Assembly: GCA_003246455.1 (NCBI GenBank)
Contig: QKAF01000061.1
Location: forward strand, 1-35,783
From: Bacteroidota bacterium
GTDB lineage: Bacteria > Bacteroidota > Ignavibacteria > SZUA-365
DNA length: 35,783 bases
Reading direction: 5' to 3'
A program made the translations under genes and the position numbers. The notes beneath the pieces were generated by a model. The model saw only the letters and a program-made list of their open reading frames with translations. It was not told the DNA's origin and ran no database searches. Positions 15,387 through 23,105 of this stretch are shown piece by piece. Numbering within the stretch: the stretch's first letter is position 1; every line of letters starts with the position of its first letter.

Positions 15387-17018
15387 CTACATCTTCTCCG
15401 GTGCGTCGATCCCGATAATCGAGAAGCCGTTGCGAAGCACCTGCTTCGTGGCGCGGCAGAGCGCGAGACGCGCCGTGCTGAGGGCCTTGTCTTCGGTCAC
15501 CACGCGGCAGTCGTGGTAGAACTTGTGGAAGGCCGTCGCGCAGTTCTGCAGGTATGTGCACAGATGCTGCGTCTCATAGGTTCGCGCGGCAACACCGATC
15601 CATTCCGGAAGCCGGAGAAGCTCCTTGATCAGCGTGACCTCCGACTCATGCGTCAGCAGCGAAAGGTCCGCCTCATCGAGACCCGTGGCGCCTTCGCTCT
15701 CCGCGAAGCGCAGGATGCTGGCGATGCGCGCGTGCGCATACTGCAGGTAATAGACCGGATTGTTTTCGCTCTGTTCCTGTGCGAGCTTGATATCGAATTC
15801 GAGATGCGAGTTCGCGCCGCGCATGATGAAGAAAAACCGGACGGCGTCCACGCCGACGTCTTCGATCAGATCGTCGAGATAATACACGTTGCCGGAACGC
15901 TTGCTCATTTTCACGGCCGCGCCTTCATTGACGAAGCTCACCATCTGGTGAATGATCACGTCGATATGATCGGTGGAAAGATTCATCGATCGCACGCCCG
16001 CAAGCACGTCGGGAATCGTCGCGATATGATCCGCGCCGAAAATATCGATAATGCGGTCATAGCCGCGCAGCACTTTTTCCCGGTGGTAGGCGATATCGGG
16101 GAGCCGGTAGGTGGGTTCCCCTGTGCTTTTGACGATCACACGGTCCTTATCCGCGCCAAAGGCGGTGGTTTTCAGCCAGACCGCGTCGTCCTTGTCGTAT
16201 ACCAGTCCGGAGGCGCGCAGCTGTTTCAGGACTTCGTCGATCTTTCCGTCGGCGTACAGGCTGTCTTCATTGTAGAAGACGTCATGCTGCACGCGCAGCG
16301 TCCCAAGCGTGCGCTTGATCATTTCGAAACAGCGCACCTCGCCCTGCTTGCGGAAGAACTCCAGCGGGGCGTCCTTCTGCGCATCGCCGTACTCTTCATG
16401 AATCGCCCGGGCGATATCCCCGATGTACTCTCCCGCGTACTGAATGTTTTCTTCGTTAATCTCCTCGCCCAGCAGCGCCCGATAGCGCTCACGAATGCTC
16501 AAGCCCAGATTGTTCATCTGGCTGCCGGCGTTGTTGAAATAGTACTCCCGCGTTACTGTCCAGCCGGTCCACTCGAGCAGTGAGCACACCGTCGCGCCGA
16601 TGCAGACCTGCCGGCCGTGTCCGGCATGCAGGGGACCGGTCGGATTCGCGCTGACCCATTCCACATTCACCGTCTTTCCGGCATGTTCGTCGCTGGCCCC
16701 GAAACGGTCGCCCCGAACGAGGATATCCTTCAGTGCGTCGTAGAGGTGTTCGCTGGCAAAGCGGAAATTGATAAAGCCGGGTCCCGCGATCTCCACGGCG
16801 GAAATCCGTGCCGGATCGAGTGCGAGGCCGTTGACGATATCCTGCGCGATCTGGCGAGGGTTTTTCTTCGCCTGGCGCGCAAGCGTCATGGCGATATTCG
16901 TCGAGAGATCGCCGTGTTCCGCGACTTTCGGTTTTTCGAACTGGATGTCATCGTTTTCCGCTTCGAGTTCAAGAGCGGACAATACGCGCGCGATCTGTTC
17001 TTTCAGATATTCTTTCAT
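15387..17018 (-). CDS. argS: Arginyl-tRNA synthetase
   Basis: This 543-residue cytoplasmic class I synthetase charges tRNA-Arg with arginine (EC 6.1.1.19). Visible parts are the N-terminal additional domain (1-110), the catalytic core with the HIGH-type motif HAGH (131-134) after WVSANPTGPL, the KMSKR loop (370-374), and a C-terminal DALR anticodon-binding domain beginning near QYAHARIASIL. The start at 17018 gives the family-typical MKEYLKEQIARVL; the frame is open for 55 more codons upstream, but those are Arg/Pro-rich non-coding translation reaching into rsfS. It lies 47 bp after rsfS on the same strand, so the two probably share a transcript. Codon use and length are normal. Confidence 0.97.
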   Translation of the reverse strand: MKEYLKEQIARVLSALELEAENDDIQFEKPKVAEHGDLSTNIAMTLARQAKKNPRQIAQDIVNGLALDPARISAVEIAGPGFINFRFASEHLYDALKDILVRGDRFGASDEHAGKTVNVEWVSANPTGPLHAGHGRQVCIGATVCSLLEWTGWTVTREYYFNNAGSQMNNLGLSIRERYRALLGEEINEENIQYAGEYIGDIARAIHEEYGDAQKDAPLEFFRKQGEVRCFEMIKRTLGTLRVQHDVFYNEDSLYADGKIDEVLKQLRASGLVYDKDDAVWLKTTAFGADKDRVIVKSTGEPTYRLPDIAYHREKVLRGYDRIIDIFGADHIATIPDVLAGVRSMNLSTDHIDVIIHQMVSFVNEGAAVKMSKRSGNVYYLDDLIEDVGVDAVRFFFIMRGANSHLEFDIKLAQEQSENNPVYYLQYAHARIASILRFAESEGATGLDEADLSLLTHESEVTLIKELLRLPEWIGVAARTYETQHLCTYLQNCATAFHKFYHDCRVVTEDKALSTARLALCRATKQVLRNGFSIIGIDAPEKM

Positions 17019-17065
17019 GAAAATACTGATGTTTCGGAAGTGGGGACTGCGGGGAAGAACCTGGG

Positions 17066-17410
17066 TCAGTCGTTGACGACCGTACGGGGAGCGTCTCCCC
17101 AGAGTCGTTCTATGTCGTAATATTCGCGGACTTTCGGCTGGAAAACATGCACGACGACGTCGACGAAATCGAGCAGCACCCATTGAAGGTTTTTCAGGCC
17201 TTCACGCCGCCACACGCGCGAGCCCTCCTCGCGCGCACCGTCATCGATGGCGTCGGCGATGGCCTTGACCTGCGTGTCGGATTCCCCGGTGCAGATCACG
17301 AAATAGTTCGTAACGTCGGAAAGACCGGTCAGATCGAGTATGACCACGTCTCTGGCTTTTTTCGAGAGGGAAAGTTCTGCGGTAAGCTGTGCGAGTTCCT
17401 TTGATTCCAA
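17066..17410 (-). CDS. rsfS: Ribosomal silencing factor RsfS
   Basis: This 114-residue protein binds ribosomal protein L14 (uL14) and blocks joining of the 30S and 50S subunits under nutrient limitation. Family marks are ARDVVILDLTGLSDVTNYFVICTG (19-42), DTQVKAIADAI (45-55), and the C-terminal W-VLLDFVDVVVHVFQPKVREYYDIERLWGDA. Length is normal for the family. It sits 22 bp after the LytR_C membrane-protein gene and before argS. A LytR_C gene beside rsfS is a familiar bacterial pairing, which supports both calls. Confidence 0.96.
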   Translation of the reverse strand: MESKELAQLTAELSLSKKARDVVILDLTGLSDVTNYFVICTGESDTQVKAIADAIDDGAREEGSRVWRREGLKNLQWVLLDFVDVVVHVFQPKVREYYDIERLWGDAPRTVVND

Positions 17411-17432
17411 TGCGGATCCGTGCTGTGAGCGA

Positions 17433-17906
17433 TTATTTCGTGGGCTTCAGTTTTTCGTAATCTCTTCCGATAACCACAGAGACATTCAGGTAATAGTCGG
17501 CGTTGATCTGCTGTACGATATTCTTGTCCTCGATACCGAGCGCATATGCGACTTTCCGCGCCGCTTCCAGATCTCCCGTGCGGTCGATCACCAGCGATTC
17601 CTCGACGTCGAAGGTCTTGTAGTTGGTGGACTGCACGACGTCGAAATTCCGCTTGCGCAGATAATCGGTGAACAGCTGCGCGACTCCGGAGGCGCCGCAG
17701 CCGTTGAGGACATCCAATTGAATGATTTCCGCCGACACCTCGCCGTTCTTGGGCGTATCCGTTGTCCAGTCAACCGGCTTATCCGTCAGCGTATTCGTGA
17801 TGAACGAGTAAAGCAGGAAAAAAACAACGACAGCCAGAAGGGCTATCACGATGTTGAGGAAAAGGTGTTTCGGATGAAGCTGTTTATTCTTCTTTACCCT
17901 TGCCAT
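17433..17906 (-). CDS. Membrane-anchored LytR C-terminal domain protein
   Basis: This 157-residue protein has a short basic cytoplasmic tail (ARVKKNKQLHPKH), one membrane helix (about 15-37) and an extracytoplasmic LytR_C domain (about 58-152: IIQLDVLNGCGASGVAQLF, LRKRNFDVV, VIDRTGDLEAARKVAYALG, INADYYLNVSVVIGRDY). LytR_C domains occur at the ends of LytR-CpsA-Psr cell-wall ligases and alone, and no enzymatic domain is present here. The role is probably in cell-wall assembly or binding, but this is unproven. The ATG has no visible ribosome binding site. A promoter-like TATATTGG (minus strand, 17911-17918) lies only a few bases upstream, so the mRNA could be almost leaderless. It heads the rsfS-argS transcript. 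Confidence 0.88.
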   Translation of the reverse strand: MARVKKNKQLHPKHLFLNIVIALLAVVVFFLLYSFITNTLTDKPVDWTTDTPKNGEVSAEIIQLDVLNGCGASGVAQLFTDYLRKRNFDVVQSTNYKTFDVEESLVIDRTGDLEAARKVAYALGIEDKNIVQQINADYYLNVSVVIGRDYEKLKPTK

Positions 17907-17920
17907 GGCACCAATATACG

Positions 17921-17948
17921 AAAAAAAGCCGAGTGCGTAACCCGGCTT
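17921..17948 (-). terminator. Rho-independent terminator (minus strand)
   Basis: Read on the minus strand, AAGCCGGG (17948-17941) pairs with CTCGGCTT (17933-17926) around a 7-nt loop, one G-T wobble, followed by a run of T to 17921. It ends the secreted-protein gene starting at 18494. Confidence 0.8.
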
Positions 17949-17975
17949 CGGTGAACAGATCCATCGGGAAGGCGC

Positions 17976-18494
17976 TTATCGCCGGTCGTCATCTTCCCAG
18001 TTATCGAAAAACATTCCGGTGCCCAGGCCCCGCATGCCGTACGGATTGTACAGCGCGTACGGATCATTGCGGTACTGGAGGCTGATGTGCATGTCCTTGC
18101 TCGGACGATAATCGACGCTCGCCCTTCGGAGGAATATCCCGGAAAGATCCTGCTTGTTGAACATGCTCGAGGCGCTTCCGAACGGTGAAAACATCATCGC
18201 AACGTCCGCACGCACGCTCAGGGGCTCGGATATCTGGTACCGCATGCTGTTGGTGTACATCGACATCCCCAGTCCCTCGTCGCCGAAACTGCCGTAGCTG
18301 ACGGAAACGCTGTGCCGCATCTCGAAATTATCAGGATTAAAGAATCCCAAAATATTATTATTGCCTGAAGAGCGGTATACCCCTTCGCGAACGGGTGGGG
18401 CAGTCGGCTCTTCACCCCGAAACTGTGCCTGGGTGAGCAGCGGAAGCGCGAGCAGAGCGAACATGGACAGGAATACGGTTTTCTTCAAAAGCAC
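17976..18494 (-). CDS. Secreted protein of unknown function
   Basis: This 172-residue exported protein is not one I recognise. From a GTG at 18494 (AGGTAA a few bases upstream) it begins LLKKTVFLSMFALLALPLLTQAQ, a textbook signal peptide. An ATG at 18533 is an alternative giving a 13-residue longer N-terminus. The mature part contains FFNPDNFEMRHSVSVSYGSFG, MSMYTNSMRYQISEPLSVRADVAMMFSPFG, an SVDYRPSKDMHISLQYRNDP stretch and an acidic end (NWEDDDRR). The alternating strands suggest a small barrel or beta-rich envelope protein. It is the first gene left of the putative origin, transcribed away from it, with its own terminator. Confidence 0.75.
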   Translation of the reverse strand: MLLKKTVFLSMFALLALPLLTQAQFRGEEPTAPPVREGVYRSSGNNNILGFFNPDNFEMRHSVSVSYGSFGDEGLGMSMYTNSMRYQISEPLSVRADVAMMFSPFGSASSMFNKQDLSGIFLRRASVDYRPSKDMHISLQYRNDPYALYNPYGMRGLGTGMFFDNWEDDDRR

Positions 18495-18764
18495 GGTGTT
18501 ACCTGTTACTTCATTATTTTGAATTCTACGCATCGCCCGCCTCAAAATCAAGTCATCCGGATATCCGGCAGGCATTCGTCTGCCCGATTTCCCCCCCTCC
18601 GGAGTCCGGAAGAAATGGTCAGAAAAAAACGAAAAATATTATTCCCCTATAAGTCATTGTGGCTCCCGTACTTTGAAAAAGTCAAGTGTCGACGCGTTTT
18701 TTTACGTGTTGAAAATCATCTTTTCCATGTCTATACTATCCATCGTCATCACAGCCTTCAACGC

Positions 18765-18784
18765 TGTGAATAAGTTGTGGATAA
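18765..18784 (-). promoter_or_regulatory. Pair of DnaA boxes
   Basis: TGTGAATAA (18765-18773) and TGTGGATAA (18776-18784) have the same orientation, with starts 11 bp apart (one helical turn). Both fit TTWTNCACA exactly on the minus strand. Confidence 0.85.
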
Positions 18785-18993
18785 GTTAAATCCATTAATC
18801 AAGATAGAGATTGGTTAGAATTGGGCGGTTGAACCACCTTCCGTCGCTGGCGTTAAATCTCCTGATGCTCTTATTCTAAGCTGTTCTATTTAAAGGATTT
18901 GGCGTAATTACTGCGCCGATTTCCGCGGGATGTCTTGCCTCTTCGCCACGACGAGGACGTGATGGCTCTGTTTTTTTGTGAAATATACCCTTT

Positions 18994-19002
18994 TGTGAAT
19001 AA
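18994..19002 (-). promoter_or_regulatory. DnaA box in the dnaA leader
   Basis: TGTGAATAA lies 12 bp upstream of the dnaA ATG. Its position is suited to autorepression by DnaA or to origin function. Confidence 0.75.
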
Positions 19003-19013
19003 CTCCGACGCTC

Positions 19014-20429
19014 ATGAACGTTGAAACCGGCACTTCCGCCGTTGCCGCATGGAATAATTGTCTTGAACTGATCCGACCGCAGGTCAAGCCGCTGACTTTC
19101 AGTACATGGTTCGAACCGATCATCCCGTCCACCCTCGACGAGGGACTGCTTACGGTGGAGGTACCGAGTACCTATTTCTACGAGTGGCTGGAGGAGCATT
19201 ATTTCGACCTCCTCCAGGATTCGCTGCGGGAGATTCTCGGCCCGAATGCCTCTCTGCAGTACGCGGTGAAAGTCCCGAAGCAGGAACAGTTTAATTTCGC
19301 CTCCGAGAGCAATCCGTACCCCGCAGGATCTCCGTCGGCCGCACAGCCGCGCGAGAACAACGGGACTCCGACACCGGTTTACGTACGGGAACCGTTCGTC
19401 AGCAATCTGAATCCGAAATTCACCTTCGAAAGCTTCATCCGTGGGGACGGCAACCAGTTCGCGCGCGCCGCGGCGCTGAATGTCGCGAACAATGCGGGCG
19501 AAACCGCGTTCAATCCGCTCGTGCTGTACGGCGGCGTGGGACTCGGCAAGACGCATCTGATACAGGCTATCGGCAACCACGTCTCGCACACGAACCCCGG
19601 CAAGCGCGTGTACTACGTGAGCAGTGAAAAGTTCACGATCGATTTCGTGGACGCCATCGAGCGCAACAACACGATCGAGTTCTCCAACTTCTATCGGAAC
19701 ATGGATGTACTCATCGTCGACGACATTCAGTTCTTTTCCGGCAAGGAAAGAACGCAGGATACCTTCTTCCATACCTTCAACACCCTTCATCAGCTGAAGA
19801 AACAGATCATTCTTTCCTCCGACCGGCCGCCGAAGGATCTCGTCGGACTGGACGAACGTCTCATCTCCCGCTTCCAATGCGGTCTGACGGTGGACGTTCA
19901 GCCGCCTGACCTCGAGACCCGTATCGCCATTCTCCGGAAGAAGGCGGAAGGAGACCATATCGACATTCCCCAGGATGTCATCGAGTTCATCGCCTCGAAT
20001 GTCAAATCCAACATACGGGAACTCGAGGGCTGCTATATCGGACTCATTGCACGGCACACACTCGAGCAGCGTCCGCTCGATGTGACGCTCGCGGAACGCG
20101 TGCTCAAGCATGTCATCTCGTCGGAGAAGAAAGATCTTACCGTCGAACAGATTCAGAAGCTCGTTGCCGACCATTTCAAGGTTCCGGAGAACTCCTTGCG
20201 CGCGAAAACCCGGAAACAGGAAATAGTCCTGCCGAGGCAGGTCGCGATGTATCTCGCGAAGAATCTCACGCGTGCCTCCCTGAAGACCATCGGTCTCCAT
20301 TTCGGCGGCCGCGACCACAGCACGATCATCCATGCCTGCAAGTCCATCGCGCAGGGAATGGAGAAGGACGACGAACTGAAGGGAAGCGTCGAACAGCTGC
20401 AGAAGCAGATTTCCTACATCGCGCGATAG
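19014..20429 (+). CDS. dnaA: Chromosomal replication initiator DnaA
   Basis: This 471-residue AAA+ initiator binds DnaA boxes, opens the origin and loads the helicase. Domain I is about 1-90 (AWNNCLELIRPQVKPLTFSTWF), domain II is a Pro/Ser/Asn linker (about 91-130), and domain III is the AAA+ core with Walker A GGVGLGKT (173-180), Walker B IVDDIQF (234-240) and sensor II R335 in NIRELEG. Domain IV carries the DNA-binding signature GGRDHSTI (431-438). Length is standard. The ATG at 19014 follows a DnaA box and has no evident ribosome binding site. A strong terminator follows. DnaA boxes on both sides and outward-pointing neighbours mark the locus as the origin. Confidence 0.98.
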   Translation: MNVETGTSAVAAWNNCLELIRPQVKPLTFSTWFEPIIPSTLDEGLLTVEVPSTYFYEWLEEHYFDLLQDSLREILGPNASLQYAVKVPKQEQFNFASESNPYPAGSPSAAQPRENNGTPTPVYVREPFVSNLNPKFTFESFIRGDGNQFARAAALNVANNAGETAFNPLVLYGGVGLGKTHLIQAIGNHVSHTNPGKRVYYVSSEKFTIDFVDAIERNNTIEFSNFYRNMDVLIVDDIQFFSGKERTQDTFFHTFNTLHQLKKQIILSSDRPPKDLVGLDERLISRFQCGLTVDVQPPDLETRIAILRKKAEGDHIDIPQDVIEFIASNVKSNIRELEGCYIGLIARHTLEQRPLDVTLAERVLKHVISSEKKDLTVEQIQKLVADHFKVPENSLRAKTRKQEIVLPRQVAMYLAKNLTRASLKTIGLHFGGRDHSTIIHACKSIAQGMEKDDELKGSVEQLQKQISYIAR

Positions 20430-20470
20430 TTCATCCACACATGTGGAAAACCACTGTGTACAAAGCGTCA

Positions 20471-20505
20471 GGGCGGCCGGTAAATTGTCAACGGCCGCCC
20501 TTTTT
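20471..20505 (+). terminator. Rho-independent terminator after dnaA
   Basis: A perfect 9-bp stem (GGGCGGCCG 20471-20479 with CGGCCGCCC 20492-20500), a 12-nt loop and TTTTT. Confidence 0.92.
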
Positions 20506-20641
20506 CGTTGTGGACAACCCCGTTTCCCATGCTGCTTGCTGTTCCCAACACGATGCTAACACATTCCAAACATGAAGGAAATCTTCAAGTCAGAACGGCG
20601 GAAGTCTTTTCATTTCAACAGCTGCGCCATCGATTTTTCCG

Positions 20642-20658
20642 TTATCCACATATCCACA
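20642..20658 (+). promoter_or_regulatory. Overlapping tandem DnaA boxes
   Basis: A perfect TTATCCACA (20642-20650) is followed directly by ATATCCACA (20650-20658, one mismatch). They are next to AT-rich DNA, the arrangement expected beside an unwinding element. Confidence 0.8.
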
Positions 20659-20740
20659 TTTTCAATAACAATAGGTATTATGATCATATCACAAAGATGT
20701 GAATACAATTGGCGTGTGGTGAGCGGTTCAGGTGCGTGAA

Positions 20741-23101
20741 ATGAACGAGCGAAAGAGAAAAATACAGCAGGAATGGAGGGAGGACTGGACGAAAAGCGAC
20801 TACTGCCTGTGCGTCACGGGAAGCGTCGCGAGAAACGAGGAAACGTCTTTCTCCGATACGGATCTTCTGGTTATCCATCAGAACGATGAACCGTCGTCAA
20901 GGATGAATGAAGATATCATCAGTACGCTTTCTGCCCGGTTGGAGAATGCCAGCATCACCGTGCGTTCTCTCGATGACATCGCATCCATGCTTGAAACGGA
21001 TATCCGTTCCTGGGTCGCGCAGATGGATGCTGTTTTTCTTACCGGGGCCGAGAAGGTTTTCTGTCTCTTTCGTACCATCGTACGAGACGGAGTGCTGCAG
21101 AAAAATGCTCAGATCATCGAGGCACTCGAAGCGCTTACGAAGGAAAGGTATGCGCAGTACGGCAATGCCGTATCGCTGCTCGAACCGAACGTGAAGAACA
21201 GCGCCGGTACGCTTCGCGATGTTCATACCGTGTATTACCTGGGACTGCTCGATGCACTTGTCGATATCCCCGTTTCGACTGACCCGTGGCCGGCTGTTCC
21301 CTCGGTGCTGAATCAACTGTCTCTCATTCCCGAACGCCGCGCGGCATTGCGCGCTGCCTATGAATTTCTGCTTCAGGTACGGGATCAGATGCACGTCGTC
21401 AGCGGTCATCTGCATGATACGCTGGATTATGATCTGCAGCGGAAGGTCGCGCGTCTCCTCGGGTTCGGGGAACAGGAGCAGAGGAAAGGCGTCGAGCTTT
21501 TCATGCACAGCTATTATCGGCATGCGCGATCGGTACACATTTCGCTGCAGCTCGTTTTCCATGATCAGAAGCGGAAACTGGGCATGGACCGGGTGACCGA
21601 CCAGGGGATTCTGTCTCTCGATGACGCTTCCGAAACACTCGATGACGTCGGCATCATGCGGTTGTTTCTGAAAATGGCGCAGCGGCGTTCATCGCCGGGA
21701 GGCGACATTATTCGGGCAATGGACACGGTCGCGGATACGCATTTCTCCCCTGAAGCGCTGCGTCTCTTTGATCAGATCCTCGGAATGCCGCATCACGTTG
21801 CCGACACGCTCAAAGTCATGCATGAACTCGGCGTCCTCGGACGCATCCTTCCCGAGTTCTCCGCGCTCGAACATTTTTTCCAGCACAACGTCTACCATTT
21901 TTTCACTGCCGACGAACATACCCTTCGCGCCATTCACGCATGCGAAACATCGATGCGCGAACAGGATCACATCGCGCGCGTACTCGCCGAACTTCCCGAC
22001 GTATCGGTGCTGTATTATGCCGTTCTGCTGCACGACATCGCAAAACCGCTCGATCTGCCGCGCCATGAATTCGTCGGTGCGGAACTTGCACCGGAGATAT
22101 TGAAGCGGTTCGGCAGGGACGATATCGTTGAAACGGTTTCCTTCCTGGTCCGGGAGCATCTGAGCATGGAGCAGCTTGCCTTCCGGCGAAATATCCGTGA
22201 GGTGACGACGCTGCAGCCGTTTATCCAGCGCATCAGGACCGTGGAACGCCTGAACCTTCTGTACCTTCTTACTGTCGCGGATATGTCGGCGCTCAATCCC
22301 GGTGTCCTCACGGACTGGAAGAGAGAGCTGCTGCGTGAATTATACGATACGGTGCGGCATGTGCTGGAAACCGGCGATACCGGTGTCGAACAGATTCAGC
22401 AGCAGATTGAAGAAACCGTTCCAGAGTCGGCACTCAGCGAAACCGAGTACACTGCCGCGATACAGGACGTCATCGACGGACAGCGCGTGCGCATCCATCT
22501 GCAGCACCACCGCGCGTACACGGAAGTTTCGATCTTCTGCATCGACCGGCCGCAGCTGCTGGCGCTGTTTTCCGCCGCATTGTTCGGCGCCGACTGCAGT
22601 ATCGTCGATGCGTCCATCGACACACATAACGATGTGGTGGTGGATACGTTTCGTGTCGTGGATATTTTCAGCGGGAAGCATCTCAGAGCGGAACAGGCGG
22701 CGCAGCTGCGGCAGATGATACAGTCCGTCTGTGCCGGCGAACTCGATGCGGAGCAGCTGTTTGAACGCTACCGGAGGAAGTGGGTGCGGAAACTTCGAAA
22801 ACTCCCAAAGAAAAACGTCACCCTGGACGTCGCCTATATTCCGCATTTTTCCGCGGACGGGGGAGAGCAGACCATCGTCGAGGTCTATGCTCCCGATACT
22901 TTCGGACTGCTGTATCGTCTTGCTTCGGAGCTTTCCACATTTGGATTGAACGTCGTATTTGCCAAAATTGCTACACGAGTCGACGGCGTTGTTGATTCTT
23001 TCTACGTGGTGGACAGTGAGGGAAAGGCGTTCACCGACGAGCAGAAACGACAGGAACTGAAACAGCGGCTTCTCGGACAAATTTCCATCCTTACACAGTA
23101 G
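20741..23101 (+). CDS. glnD: [Protein-PII] uridylyltransferase/uridylyl-removing enzyme
   Basis: This 786-residue nitrogen sensor adds UMP to PII protein when glutamine is low and removes it when glutamine is high. The polymerase-beta-like nucleotidyltransferase site is GSVAR (27-31) with SDTD (D39, D41). The GlnD helper motif LEPNVKNSAGTLRDVHTVYYLGLL spans 147-170. The HD hydrolase residues include H393, H431-D432, H442, H473 and D514 in LLTVADMSALNPG. Two ACT domains (about 594-670 and 709-786) would bind glutamine. The protein is shorter than proteobacterial GlnD (about 850-950). The ATG at 20741 has AGGTG at 20730-20734; a GTG at 20732 overlaps that site. No glnB, amtB or glnA is in the window. 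The murI gene begins 4 bp after the stop. Confidence 0.93.
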   Translation: MNERKRKIQQEWREDWTKSDYCLCVTGSVARNEETSFSDTDLLVIHQNDEPSSRMNEDIISTLSARLENASITVRSLDDIASMLETDIRSWVAQMDAVFLTGAEKVFCLFRTIVRDGVLQKNAQIIEALEALTKERYAQYGNAVSLLEPNVKNSAGTLRDVHTVYYLGLLDALVDIPVSTDPWPAVPSVLNQLSLIPERRAALRAAYEFLLQVRDQMHVVSGHLHDTLDYDLQRKVARLLGFGEQEQRKGVELFMHSYYRHARSVHISLQLVFHDQKRKLGMDRVTDQGILSLDDASETLDDVGIMRLFLKMAQRRSSPGGDIIRAMDTVADTHFSPEALRLFDQILGMPHHVADTLKVMHELGVLGRILPEFSALEHFFQHNVYHFFTADEHTLRAIHACETSMREQDHIARVLAELPDVSVLYYAVLLHDIAKPLDLPRHEFVGAELAPEILKRFGRDDIVETVSFLVREHLSMEQLAFRRNIREVTTLQPFIQRIRTVERLNLLYLLTVADMSALNPGVLTDWKRELLRELYDTVRHVLETGDTGVEQIQQQIEETVPESALSETEYTAAIQDVIDGQRVRIHLQHHRAYTEVSIFCIDRPQLLALFSAALFGADCSIVDASIDTHNDVVVDTFRVVDIFSGKHLRAEQAAQLRQMIQSVCAGELDAEQLFERYRRKWVRKLRKLPKKNVTLDVAYIPHFSADGGEQTIVEVYAPDTFGLLYRLASELSTFGLNVVFAKIATRVDGVVDSFYVVDSEGKAFTDEQKRQELKQRLLGQISILTQ

Positions 23102-23105
23102 ACCC

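Larger units (their letters stand above)
18576..19013. other. Putative oriC, left part (upstream of dnaA)
   Basis: This 438-bp gene-free region lies between divergently transcribed genes. It holds DnaA boxes, all in minus orientation: TGTGAATAA (18765-18773), TGTGGATAA (18776-18784, reverse complement of the consensus TTATCCACA) and TGTGAATAA (18994-19002). An AT-rich stretch follows the first pair (18781-18820), and a 12-bp palindrome CCGGATATCCGG lies at 18557-18568. The box at 18994 is 12 bp before the dnaA start and could serve autoregulation. Chromosome origins commonly flank dnaA, and unwinding activity here is inference. Confidence 0.75.
20430..20740. other. Putative oriC, right part (downstream of dnaA)
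   Basis: This 311-bp gene-free region has DnaA boxes TGTGGAAAA (20442-20450) and TTATCCACA (20642-20650), both exact. One-mismatch boxes are TCATCCACA (20431-20439), TGTGGACAA (20509-20517), ATATCCACA (20650-20658) and TGTGAATAC (20698-20706). The AT-rich segment 20658-20710 lies between oppositely oriented boxes and is a candidate unwinding element. The dnaA terminator sits inside the region, and the last bases carry the glnD ribosome binding site (AGGTG, 20730-20734). Confidence 0.7.

Noticed and set aside
18557-18568. Perfect palindrome CCGGATATCCGG near the origin as a dif or partition site
   Set aside because: It is too short and matches neither dif nor parS consensus, so it is noted only as part of the origin region.
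18876-20438. A 520-codon open frame opposite dnaA
   Set aside because: The plus strand encodes unmistakable DnaA, and the antisense translation shows no family features.
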